From Rhodococcus koreensis (lineage in GTDB: Bacteria > Actinomycetota > Actinomycetes > Mycobacteriales > Mycobacteriaceae), in the NCBI RefSeq assembly GCF_900105905.1, contig NZ_FNSV01000005.1, positions 7,254,001 through 7,318,000 of the forward strand: DNA of 64,000 nt. The letters are read 5' to 3'. Below, in pieces: positions 34,105 to 42,807 of this stretch. The notes under the pieces are model-generated. The model was not told the DNA's origin, ran no database searches, and saw only the letters and a program-made list of their open reading frames with translations. Position numbers and translations under genes: made by a program. The number at the start of each line of letters is the position of its first letter. Position 1 is the stretch's first letter.

Positions 34105-35309
34105 TCATGACGCACGGAGGTGTGCGATGAGGATCGCTTCGATCTCCGACCGCCGCGCCGCGGACGGCAATCGCGGGGCCGCGGACCGGTAATGGTGCCC
34201 CGTCGGAGTGCCGAGGTCGAAGAGATGCGTTCGGCCATGCCTCCTGACGGGGCGCGCGGTCCAGCCGTCGCCCTCCTTCGCGTAATTGCACGCCGCGCAC
34301 AACCCCCATTATGTGCGGTGGTGGCCCCCTTCTTGCGGCGCGAGAGAATGTGATCGTGATGGCGGATCGGCGCATCACACCACGGGGTGCGGCACGTGCG
34401 GTCACGGAGATCGATCAACTTCGCAAGGCTTTTCGGGAACGTCCGCGCCTGCGACTCCATCGCCGTCAACGACCCCGACACCGGGCACGAGTACACGTTT
34501 CGTAAGGTCACCGCGGTATCGCTATCAAGGGCGTCGGCGACCAGTTTCCGGGCGATCCCCGCCGGCACCGGCCCGAACCCCGCCAGATCCGCCGCCTCGT
34601 TCTCACCCGCCAGCAGTGCTTCGTCGGAGATCACCAGGTTCACCGCCACCGGCACACCATTGGTGACCGATGCCCCGGTGCCGCGGTCGAACAACAGGTC
34701 CACCATCAGCTGGTTGCGGGTGCGGCCACCGCTGTCCCCGGTCGCGATGAGGCTGTCCGCACCCCGCCCCAATGTGGCGTGTAGGCACACGGCCTGTTCC
34801 ATCGGCATCAGCACACTCAGATACGCCATCGAATCCGGCGCCGGCCGCGTCGTGACCCGCCGCTCCGAGACCGTCTTGCGGTACCGGGCCACGACCGCGG
34901 CCGCATCCAGTTCCACGGCGAGCGCCTTCGCCTTCGCGACCAGGCCGCGGTCCCCGACGCCGTCGAGAATGTCCGGGTCCGAACACAACCGGCGATCCAC
35001 CACCGCCCGAGCGAACCCCAGATGCCGGCCGCCGCGGTTCGGGGACTCCCTGCGCGCCAACGCAATCTGTGACCCGATACCGCGGTCCCACTCCGCCCGC
35101 GGCAACCGCCGGGCCTTGCGGTCCTCCCGCATGCACGTGGCGACATCGTCGGTGACGACCGCCTGCACCGCGCACCCCACTGACTTCAACGACTCCACCG
35201 CGTCGATCCACTCGATCCCCAACCCGGGATCACCACTCGCAGAAACCACACGAAGCCGCGCCGTGAACGCCCGCAACTCCTCCAGATCCGGTGCCACCAC
35301 ATCCCCCAC
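34105..35309 (-). pseudogene. DUF222/HNH (13E12-type) endonuclease, frameshifted
   Basis: The N-terminal ~330 residues encode a DUF222 protein (LEELRAFTARLRVVSASGDPGLGIEWIDAV; VLMPMEQAVCLHATL) followed by the first half of an HNH motif (DRTCRTPWCDAPIRHHDHILSRRKKGATTAHNG). At the five-base C run 34303-34307 (G run on the coding strand) the frame breaks; the shifted frame continues exactly as the family expects (LCAACNYAKEGDGW) and stops at 34105. One added G would restore it. So the gene is either a recent pseudogene or carries a sequencing error. In the unshifted frame the product would run to 34053 with a lost HNH. Confidence 0.8.
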
Positions 35310-35435
35310 GACCAGCCTCCCCCGAGGTCATTCGAATATACGTTCGACTTTATCAATCATGTTCGACTGGCGCAATACTCGGCGGTTTCGGTCTACGGTG
35401 ATCCTGGAGAACACATCTGATGGGAGCTGACTGCG

Positions 35436-36047
35436 ATGACCGATGATGCCGTCCTGCAGCGTGCGGTCGCGAACGAGTTCTCGGCCCTGGCCGACGTCCT
35501 CGACGGGATCTCGGAGGCGGAATGGGACACGCCTTCGCTGTGCGAGGGCTGGCGGATTCGCGAAGTGGTCGCACATGTCACGATGGCGGCGCGCTACTCC
35601 GAGGAGCAGTTCATGACGCGCCTGCGCGAGTGCGAGTTCGATTTCACCCGGCTGTCCAACGAGATCGCCCGTAGTGACGCCGAATTGGCAACGTCTGATC
35701 TTGTCGCCGACCTGCGTTCGGACACCATGCGCGCGTGGACTCCGCCGGGCGGCGGCTATCACGGCGCGCTCAACCATGTGGTGATCCACGGCCTCGACGT
35801 CACGGTGCCGCTGGGGGTGCCGCGACGCGTACCCGAGGCGACGATCCGCATCGTCCTCAACGACCTCACGGCGGGCGGTGGGCACTCGAATTTCGGTGTC
35901 GACATCGAGGGTCGCCGACTGCGGGCCACGGACCTCGGCTGGTCGTACGGGTCGGGTGCCGAATTGCGCGGAGCGGGAGAGGATCTCGCTCTCACGATCT
36001 GTGGCCGGACGCTTCCGGCCGGACGGGTCGAGGGCGACCCGTTGTAG
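35436..36047 (+). CDS. DinB-fold, mycothiol-dependent maleylpyruvate-isomerase-like protein
   Basis: A 203-residue protein of the TIGR03083-type family: NEFSALADVLDGISEAEWDTPSLCEGWRIREVVAHVTMAARYS, with metal ligands expected at the His of VVAHV and the HxxxH of NHVVIHGLDV (true maleylpyruvate isomerase has ExxxH there). These enzymes use mycothiol in thiol-transfer or isomerisation reactions; substrate unknown. ATG 35436 has GGGAG upstream. Divergent from the HNH gene. Confidence 0.78.
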   Translation: MTDDAVLQRAVANEFSALADVLDGISEAEWDTPSLCEGWRIREVVAHVTMAARYSEEQFMTRLRECEFDFTRLSNEIARSDAELATSDLVADLRSDTMRAWTPPGGGYHGALNHVVIHGLDVTVPLGVPRRVPEATIRIVLNDLTAGGGHSNFGVDIEGRRLRATDLGWSYGSGAELRGAGEDLALTICGRTLPAGRVEGDPL

Positions 36048-36053
36048 TCGGTC

Positions 36054-36470
36054 TCAGCTGCCCGGAATGAAACCCGGGTAGACGAAGTGCCCGGGACCTC
36101 CGCCGGGGAGCGAGGCGCCGAGCGACCCGGGGAAGTCCAGGGACAGTTTGACGAGTTTGTGGGGTTGCCCGTTCTGGTCGGCTTGCCAGCAATCGAGCAG
36201 CACGCCGTGGAATCCGGTGCAGACGATGCGGTTGGCGGTCCCGAACGGCGACGTGAGGCGGTTCGCGCTGACGAACGGATTCCAGTAGTCGAGATCGGTC
36301 GGGGTGAGGAAGTTCTGGTTGTCGAACGGCGCGAGTGGACTGGGCTCGGTGGGTATCGGCGGCCATTCGTCGGCGGCGGCCACACCGGCGCACCCGAGAA
36401 CGGCGGCGGTGGCGACAGCCACGGTCGCGGTGATCTGGGCGAATCGGCGCGTAGCGGTAGTCATCTCCAC
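36054..36470 (-). CDS. Small secreted protein
   Basis: A 138-residue protein with a Sec signal peptide (RRFAQITATVAVATAAVLGCAGVAAA, cleavage near AAA-DEW). The mature ~105 residues include FLTPTDLDYWNPFVSANRLTSPFGTANRIVCTGFHGVLLDCWQADQ; its two cysteines may form a disulfide. No family I can name; such small exported proteins with a start/stop-codon-like cold-spot are common in mycolata. The start may instead be the second ATG (36464). Confidence 0.7.
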   Translation of the reverse strand: MEMTTATRRFAQITATVAVATAAVLGCAGVAAADEWPPIPTEPSPLAPFDNQNFLTPTDLDYWNPFVSANRLTSPFGTANRIVCTGFHGVLLDCWQADQNGQPHKLVKLSLDFPGSLGASLPGGGPGHFVYPGFIPGS

Positions 36471-36498
36471 CAGCCCACAGTAAACCGACGGGCGGCGC

Positions 36499-37311
36499 CT
36501 ACGGCCGCAAACCGGGATGACGGCTGGCGAGGACGGGAACGAGGAACTTGTTCGGCGCGAGGCGTGCGAAGACGGACGCCGCCCGGTTCGCGAAACCGGG
36601 GATGGCGACCATCTGTCCCTTGTCGAGTCCGTCGATACCGGTCTTGGCCACGGATTCGGGGCTCTCCCACATGAAGCTGGGCAGCGCGGCCTCCGCGTCC
36701 TCCTTCGCGAAACCTGCCGTCTCGCCGAATCCGGTGTCCACGGGTCCGGGGCAGAGTGCGGTCGCGGTGACCCCGGTGCCTTTCAATTCCCCGGTCAGAC
36801 TTTCGGTGTAGGAGAGGACGAACGCCTTGCAGGCGCCGTACCCCGCCTGGCCGGGCAGCGGTTGGAACGCCCCGGTGGACGCGACGTTGAGAATCGCTCC
36901 CCGGCGCCGGTGCACCATGCCGGGCAGGGCGCGGCTGCACAGGTCGGCGACGGCCGTCACGTCGACCTCGATCATGTTCATCTCGGCGTCCGGATCGGAT
37001 GCGGCCACCGGGCCGAGCGTGGACAGGCCGGCGTTGTTCACGAGGATGTCCAGGGTCAGTCCGAGTTCGCCGACCCGGTCGAGCAGGGTCGCCCGGGTCG
37101 AGCGGTCGGAGAGGTCGGCGCCCAGCACGTGCGCCCGGCCGCCCGCGGCCCGCAGTTCGGTGGCCAATTCCTCCAACTTCTCGGCCCGGCGGGCGACGAG
37201 CACCACCTGATGGCCGCGTCGGCTGAGTTCACGGCTGAGGGCCGTGCCGATCCCGGACGAGGCTCCGGTGACGAGCGCGGTGCGATCGGCGGCAGGAGTG
37301 GGGAGGCTCAT
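36499..37311 (-). CDS. Short-chain dehydrogenase/reductase (DltE-like)
   Basis: A 270-residue classical SDR: TGASSGIG (residues 15-22), NNAG, catalytic Ser in NVASTGAFQPLPGQAGYGACKAF with YxxxK. NAD(P)-dependent oxidoreductase of unknown substrate, the broad-specificity COG0300 type. It is the first of three SDR genes on this strand but 45 b separates it from the next and the promoter assignment is unclear. Confidence 0.85.
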   Translation of the reverse strand: MSLPTPAADRTALVTGASSGIGTALSRELSRRGHQVVLVARRAEKLEELATELRAAGGRAHVLGADLSDRSTRATLLDRVGELGLTLDILVNNAGLSTLGPVAASDPDAEMNMIEVDVTAVADLCSRALPGMVHRRRGAILNVASTGAFQPLPGQAGYGACKAFVLSYTESLTGELKGTGVTATALCPGPVDTGFGETAGFAKEDAEAALPSFMWESPESVAKTGIDGLDKGQMVAIPGFANRAASVFARLAPNKFLVPVLASRHPGLRP

Positions 37312-37356
37312 GCGTCCAACCTACGTGCCGCCGTCGCCGGCGCAAGGGTTCACCGC

Positions 37357-38148
37357 TCAGGCGTGGGTGCCGCCGTCGATGCGGATCTCGGTTCCGGTGA
37401 CGAACGCGCCGTCGTCGGAGGCGAGCATGGCGACGACTCCGGCGACCTGCTCGGGTCCGCCCATGGCCGCGCCACCCGATTCCAGGGTGGTGGGGAGGAT
37501 CGGTGACAGCTTGGAGAACAGGCCCCAATCGGCGTCGGACGGCACGTATCCGGAGGTGGCATCGGTGATTCCGGTCTTGATGCTGCCGGGGGCGACACCG
37601 ACTGCGCGCAGGCCCTGCTTGCCGTATTCGAGGGCCAGCGCGTGGGTGAACGACTGGATGCCGCCCTTGCTCGCGGCGTACGCGGCCATGTAGGGATGCG
37701 CGAACGCGGCGGACGTGGAACTGAAGTTCACGACCACGCTGCGCTCGTTGCGCAGCAGCGCGGGCAAGCATTCGCGAACCATGAGGAAGGTGCCGGTGAG
37801 GTTGATCCCGATCACCTGATTCCACAGGTCCAAGGGCGTCTCGTGGGTGTGTGAGGCGCGGAGGATGCCCGCGGCGTTCACGAGCACGTCCAATCCGCCC
37901 AGGTTCTCGACGCTGCGGCTCACACCGTCGACGACGGACGTCTCGTCGCCGATGTCGATGGCGGCGACGCTGAGGCGCCCCGCCGTGCCTGCCGCTTCGG
38001 CGAGTTCCGTCGTCCGCGCGAGGCCGTCCTCGGAGACGTCGGCTGCCACGACGGTGCCGCCTTCCTCGAGCAGGCGGAGGGCGGTGGCCTGGCCGATACC
38101 CGACGCAGCGCCGGTCACCAGGATCCGCCGGTTGTCGAATCGATTCAT
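37357..38148 (-). CDS. Short-chain dehydrogenase/reductase
   Basis: A 263-residue SDR: TGAASGIG near residues 11-18, NAAG, catalytic Ser in FSSTSAAFAHPYMAAYAASKGG (Y-x3-K) and terminal FVTGTEIRIDGGTHA. Forms one transcriptional direction with the following SDR (34-b gap), suggesting steps of the same pathway. Substrate unknown; such SDR pairs often act on steroids or cyclic alcohols. Confidence 0.87.
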   Translation of the reverse strand: MNRFDNRRILVTGAASGIGQATALRLLEEGGTVVAADVSEDGLARTTELAEAAGTAGRLSVAAIDIGDETSVVDGVSRSVENLGGLDVLVNAAGILRASHTHETPLDLWNQVIGINLTGTFLMVRECLPALLRNERSVVVNFSSTSAAFAHPYMAAYAASKGGIQSFTHALALEYGKQGLRAVGVAPGSIKTGITDATSGYVPSDADWGLFSKLSPILPTTLESGGAAMGGPEQVAGVVAMLASDDGAFVTGTEIRIDGGTHA

Positions 38149-38182
38149 CGTCTGTGCTCCTCGTGTGGTTCCGAATTCGATG

Positions 38183-38959
38183 TCATTGGCCCATGACATA
38201 TTTCACGGTCGGTCCGGCGGTCCAGCCGCCGTCGACGGCCAGTTCGGCCCCGGTGACGTACGTGGCCGCGTCGGACAGCAGGAATCCGACGGCGCCGGCG
38301 ATCTCCTCGGGTACCCCGACCCTTGCCATGGGGGTGTTCGGGTAGTTGCCCTCGCCCTGCTGGATTCCGAGACCCGCGGTCATCGGGGTGTACGTCATGC
38401 CGGGGTGGACGGAGTTGACGCGGATCCGGTCGGTGCCCAGTTCCACGGCGGCGATCTTCGTGAGCCCGCGCACGCCCCACTTGGATGCGCCGTAGCCGGC
38501 GGTCAGGGCGAGTCCCATCAGCCCGGCGGCCGAGGAGATGTTGACGATCGATCCGCCGCCGGCGGCGCGCATCGGGCCGATGACGGCCTGCAGGCCGTTG
38601 AACACGCCGGTCAGGTTGATGTCGAGGACCGTCCGGAAGTGTTCGAGCGGTTCGTGCTCGATGTACTGGCCGGTGGAGATGCCCGCATTGTTGACGAGGC
38701 CGTCGACGCGTCCGAAGTCGCTCGTCGCCACGTCGACCGCGGCCTGCCACTGCTGCGGGTCGGTGACGTCGAGGTGGCAGTACCGCGCCCGGTCACCCAG
38801 CTTGTCGACCGTCGCGCGGCCGTCGTCGTCGAGGACGTCACCGACGACGACGCTGCCGCCCTCGTCGACGATGCGCTGGGCGAAGGCTGCGCCGAGCCCC
38901 CGCGCCGCCCCGGTCACGATCACAACCTTCCCCGCCAGTTGCTGTGCGGTCTCGGTCAT
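38183..38959 (-). CDS. Short-chain dehydrogenase/reductase (3alpha/20beta-hydroxysteroid dehydrogenase-like)
   Basis: A 258-residue SDR: TGAARGLG, CHLDVTD, NNAGIS, SSAAGLMGLALTAGYGASKWGV (Ser, YxxxK), NSVHPGMTYTPM and TGAELAVDGGW. The pattern closely follows 3alpha(20beta)-hydroxysteroid dehydrogenases of actinobacteria (FabG3-like), so a steroid or similar cyclic alcohol is a reasonable guess, not proven. First gene of the minus-strand SDR pair. Confidence 0.85.
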   Translation of the reverse strand: MTETAQQLAGKVVIVTGAARGLGAAFAQRIVDEGGSVVVGDVLDDDGRATVDKLGDRARYCHLDVTDPQQWQAAVDVATSDFGRVDGLVNNAGISTGQYIEHEPLEHFRTVLDINLTGVFNGLQAVIGPMRAAGGGSIVNISSAAGLMGLALTAGYGASKWGVRGLTKIAAVELGTDRIRVNSVHPGMTYTPMTAGLGIQQGEGNYPNTPMARVGVPEEIAGAVGFLLSDAATYVTGAELAVDGGWTAGPTVKYVMGQ

Positions 38960-39183
38960 CTCAGCTCACATCCTCGTCGTCGAAAAGTCACGTTCGTCGG
39001 GCACCTCGGCTGCCGACGGCCCGAGTCTGCTGTGGTCGGCCTCCGCGGGAAACGGGTTCTCCCGGTGATCGGAACAACTCGTAGCCACGGGAAACGCCGG
39101 ACCACTGTGATGTGGATTACCCGCTGACGTTCCGGACATGCCGGATGAGCGGATCTCCCCGACAGACCATCGAAAGGCTTCCC

Positions 39184-40101
39184 ATGTCTCGACGTGTCAC
39201 TTCCACCGCCGCGGTGCTGATCACCGGCAGCGTCCTGTTCGCGGGCCTCGGCGCGCCGGCGCTCGCGTCGGCGGACCCGTTCTCGCTGCCCGGAATCAGC
39301 CTCCCGGATTTCGGTTCGTCCGATTTCGGGAGCGCGGGCCCGGTCGTCGAGACGCCGCGACTGGCGTCGGTCGACAACTTCCGCGACGTCGGGGGATCGG
39401 GCCGGGGGTATGCGACCCCCCGCGGGGGACACGTCACGCGGGGGCTGTTCTACCGTTCGAACGCGCTGGTTCCGAGCGATCAGGATCTCGCCGTCCTCAC
39501 CGGGCTCGGGCTGACCGCGGTGTACGACGTGCGGACCGTCGAAGAGGTGGCGGCGAAACCCGACCGGCTCCCGGCCGGGCCGCGGTATCAGGGTATCCCG
39601 ATCCTGTCGGGTGACCTGGGTGCCGCTGTCGCGCAGTTGAAGTCGCCCGCCGACGCCGTCGCGTTCATGCAGCAGATGAACCGCAGCTTCGTCGACGACG
39701 CGGCGACCCGGGCCGGGTTCGCGCAACTCCTGACGTCACTGGCCGACACCGACGGACCGCAGATCTTCCACTGCACCGCGGGCAAGGATCGCACCGGCTG
39801 GGCGTCCGCGCTGCTGCTCTCCATCGCCGGCGTTTCGCAGGACACGATCTTCGACGACTATCTGCTCACCAACGAATACACCGCGGCGTCGATGAAGGTC
39901 ACGTACGACCAGATCGCCGCCAGCCGCGGCGAGGCGGTGGCGAAGATCTACCAGCCGCTGCTGGGTGTGGACCGCAGCTACCTCGAGGCCGGGCTCGGCC
40001 GGCTCGCGGAGCAGTACGGCACGGTCGACCGGTACCTCACCGACGGGCTGGGTCTGAGTTCGGCGACGGTCGACCGGCTCCGGAGCAAGCTGCTGGGCTG
40101 A
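39184..40101 (+). CDS. Exported tyrosine phosphatase (PtpB-like fold)
   Basis: A 305-residue protein with signal peptide (MSRRVTSTAAVLITGSVLFA... ALASA-DPF) followed by a Tyr-phosphatase-3 domain: ASVDNFRDVGG, LFYRSNAL, VYDVRTVEEVAAKPDR and the P-loop HCTAGKDRTGW (H196, C197). This is the form of MPtpB-like triple-specificity phosphatases but exported. ATG 39184 gives the signal peptide. Probably acts outside the membrane on phospho-lipids or proteins; substrate unknown. Confidence 0.85.
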   Translation: MSRRVTSTAAVLITGSVLFAGLGAPALASADPFSLPGISLPDFGSSDFGSAGPVVETPRLASVDNFRDVGGSGRGYATPRGGHVTRGLFYRSNALVPSDQDLAVLTGLGLTAVYDVRTVEEVAAKPDRLPAGPRYQGIPILSGDLGAAVAQLKSPADAVAFMQQMNRSFVDDAATRAGFAQLLTSLADTDGPQIFHCTAGKDRTGWASALLLSIAGVSQDTIFDDYLLTNEYTAASMKVTYDQIAASRGEAVAKIYQPLLGVDRSYLEAGLGRLAEQYGTVDRYLTDGLGLSSATVDRLRSKLLG

Positions 40102-40103
40102 GG

Positions 40104-41051
40104 TCAGGCCCCGATCGCGTCCGAGAGGGTCGTGAGCCGGCTGATCTCGGACGCGGTCAGCGTCACGGTCGGGGCGTCGAGCAGGGCGGGAAGCTGTTCG
40201 AGGCGGCTCGCGCTCGCGATCGGTGCGGTGATGCCGGGCCGGGTGAGGAGCCACGCGAGCGCGATGGTGGAGATCTCGGCGGAGTGCGTTTCGGCGATCT
40301 CGGCCAGGGCGTCGACGACGGCGAGGCCGGACTCGGAGAAGTAGCGGGTGGCCATCCGCTGGCGAGGCTGACCGTCCAGGTCGGCCTGGGTGCGGTACTT
40401 GCCCGCGAGGAAACCCGCCGCGAGCGAGTAGTACGGGAAGACGCCGAGGCCGTTCTCGGTGGCGATCGCGGCCACCTCGGGCTCGTAGTCGTGGCGGTGC
40501 ACCAGGTTGTAATGCGGCTGCAGCGCGATCGGCGCGGCGAAACCGTGCTCGGCAGTCAGCGACAGCCACTCGCGGATGCGCTCGGGTGAGTAGTTGGAGA
40601 TGGCGACATGCCGGACGAGTCCGTCGCGGACCAGTTTGTCGAATGCGCCGAGGGTGTCCACGAGGGGCGTGTCGGCGTCGTCGAAGTGTGCGTAGTACAC
40701 GTCGATGTAGTCGGTGTGCAGCCGCTTCAGGGACGCCTCCGCCGCTGCCCGCACGTTGGCGGGGGCCAGTCCCTTGAACTCCGGGTGCTGGCTGACCTTG
40801 GTGGCGATCACGATGTGGTCCCGGTTGCGGCGGGACGCCATCCAATTGCCGAGGACGGTCTCGGACTCGCCGCCGGAGTTGCCGTCGGCGAACGCCGAGT
40901 ACGAGTCCGCCGTGTCGACGAAGTTGCCGCCGCCCGCGGCGAACGCGTCGAGGATGTCGAACGATGTCGGTTCGTCACTGGTCCAGCCGAAGGTGTTGCC
41001 ACCGAGGGCCAGGGGAAAGATGTCCAGATCCGAGTTGCCGATCGCGACCAC
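40104..41051 (-). CDS. Aldo/keto reductase
   Basis: A 315-residue AKR TIM barrel: FPLALGGNTFGWTSDE, FVDTADSYSAFADGNSGGESE (Asp, Tyr), VIATKVS (Lys), DYIDVYYAHFDDADTP (His), then YYSLAAGFLAGKYR and ITAPIASASRLEQL for NADPH. All four catalytic residues are in place. The GTG start has no strong alternative. Substrate unknown. Convergent with the phosphatase (2-b gap). Confidence 0.88.
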   Translation of the reverse strand: MVAIGNSDLDIFPLALGGNTFGWTSDEPTSFDILDAFAAGGGNFVDTADSYSAFADGNSGGESETVLGNWMASRRNRDHIVIATKVSQHPEFKGLAPANVRAAAEASLKRLHTDYIDVYYAHFDDADTPLVDTLGAFDKLVRDGLVRHVAISNYSPERIREWLSLTAEHGFAAPIALQPHYNLVHRHDYEPEVAAIATENGLGVFPYYSLAAGFLAGKYRTQADLDGQPRQRMATRYFSESGLAVVDALAEIAETHSAEISTIALAWLLTRPGITAPIASASRLEQLPALLDAPTVTLTASEISRLTTLSDAIGA

Positions 41052-41277
41052 GGGTGCTCCGTTTCTAGGTGTGTCCTGTCCGGGAATGTGCGAAGAGTTC
41101 GCCTGACGACGCTATCGCAGCCGCTAGGCGCACGCGCGTCCGGCTACCGGACACACCCTTCCCGGTCGCGGATTCCCAGGCGAATCGGACATGTGTCGGG
41201 CGAACCCCGCCCACCGCGACTCCGACGGCATACCGTGGAGGGGGTGCGTTCGTTCCGGCGAGACACGGAGTTGAGTG

Positions 41278-42780
41278 ATGCGGGACCAGTCGATCGATGA
41301 CCTTCTGAACACGGGCCTGTTCGTCGACGGGCGGTGGATCCGCTCCAGCTCCGGCGAGACCCGGGACTGCATCAATCCGGCCGACGGGTCGGTGGTCGCC
41401 ACCGTCGACGAAGCCTCCCCGGACGACGCCGCCCGCGCTGTCGCCGCGGCCCGCGCCGCGTTCGACGAGGGCACCTGGCCGCACACGCCGGTCGCCGAGC
41501 GCACCGCCATCGTCGCGCGGATCGCCGATCTGCTCGAACGCGACAAGGAGACCTTGGCGCGCATCGAGACGCTCGATACCGGAAAGACATTGGAGGAGAG
41601 CAGGATCGACATCGACGACGTGGTGTCGGTGTTCCGGTACTACGCGCAACTCGCCGCGGTCGAGGCGGACCGTCTGGTGGACGTCGGCCGTCCCGACGTG
41701 ATCAGCCGGGTGGTGCGCGAGCCGATCGGTGTGTGCGTGCTCATCGCACCGTGGAACTACCCTCTCCTGCAGATCTCGTGGAAGGTGGCGCCCGCACTGG
41801 CGGCCGGGTGCACGATGGTCCTCAAACCGAGCGAGGTGACCCCGCTCAGCACCATCGCGTTCACCGCGCTGATCGCCGAAGCCGGTGTTCCGGCCGGGGT
41901 GGTGAACCTCGTGCAGGGCAGCGGCGCCGTCCTGGGCGCCGCCCTCACGGGAACCCCCGACGTCGACTTCATCTCTTTCACCGGCGGGCTGGCCACCGGA
42001 CGCGTCATCCTCGAGACCGCGGCGAAGAACGTCACCAAGGTGGCCGTGGAACTCGGTGGCAAGAATCCGCACATCGTCTTCGCCGACGCCGACGGAGACG
42101 ACTCCGTCGACCAGGTGCTCACAGGAGTGTTCCTGCACTCCGGTCAGGTGTGCTCGGCGGGAACCCGCCTGATCATCGAGGAATCCATCGCCGACCGGTT
42201 CGTGGCCGCGCTCGCCGCCCGGGCGGAGAAGATCCGGATGGGCAACGGTCTCGACCCGGCGAGCCGAACGGGTCCGCTGGTATCCGAGGCCCACCGGGAG
42301 AAGGTCGAAAAGTACGTGGAACTCGGACGCTCCGAGGGCGCCCGGCTGGTGACCGGGGGAGCCCGGCCGTCGGATCCCGCGTTGGCGAACGGGAGTTTCT
42401 ACCTGCCCACCATCTTCGACCACTGCGACCGCACCATGCGCCTCGTGCAAGAGGAGACGTTCGGGCCGATCCTCACCGTCGAGCGTTTCACCACCGAAGA
42501 GGAGGCGCTGCGACTGGGCAACGACACCGAGTACGGCCTCGCCGCGGGCGTCCGGACCGCCGACAGCGCCCGGGGCGAGCGCATGGTGCGGGGCCTGCGC
42601 CACGGAACGGTGTGGCTCAACGACTTCGGCTACTACACCGCGGCCGCCGAGTGGGGCGGCTTCAAGATGTCGGGGAACGGGCGCGAACTCGGCCCCGCCG
42701 GTCTGGCGGAATACCAGGAGACCAAACACATCTGGCACAACACCTCGCCCACGGCGGCGGGGTGGTTCGACAACGGCTAG
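41278..42780 (+). CDS. Betaine-aldehyde-dehydrogenase-like aldehyde dehydrogenase
   Basis: A 500-residue NAD-dependent aldehyde dehydrogenase: PWNYPLLQISWKVAPALAAGC, VELGGKNPHIVFADAD (Glu near 258), HSGQVCSAGTRL (nucleophile Cys292), QEETFGPILTV, WLNDFGYYTAAAEWGGFKMSGNGRELG. The last segment and overall length resemble betaine aldehyde dehydrogenase. It begins an operon with a permease and a GMC oxidoreductase, so the pair would oxidise an imported alcohol to acid, for example choline to glycine betaine. ATG 41278 was chosen over GTG 41275 for ribosome-site spacing. Confidence 0.85.
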   Translation: MRDQSIDDLLNTGLFVDGRWIRSSSGETRDCINPADGSVVATVDEASPDDAARAVAAARAAFDEGTWPHTPVAERTAIVARIADLLERDKETLARIETLDTGKTLEESRIDIDDVVSVFRYYAQLAAVEADRLVDVGRPDVISRVVREPIGVCVLIAPWNYPLLQISWKVAPALAAGCTMVLKPSEVTPLSTIAFTALIAEAGVPAGVVNLVQGSGAVLGAALTGTPDVDFISFTGGLATGRVILETAAKNVTKVAVELGGKNPHIVFADADGDDSVDQVLTGVFLHSGQVCSAGTRLIIEESIADRFVAALAARAEKIRMGNGLDPASRTGPLVSEAHREKVEKYVELGRSEGARLVTGGARPSDPALANGSFYLPTIFDHCDRTMRLVQEETFGPILTVERFTTEEEALRLGNDTEYGLAAGVRTADSARGERMVRGLRHGTVWLNDFGYYTAAAEWGGFKMSGNGRELGPAGLAEYQETKHIWHNTSPTAAGWFDNG

Positions 42781-42807
42781 TCCGGCGCACGGAGAGGCGA
42801 GAGAACG

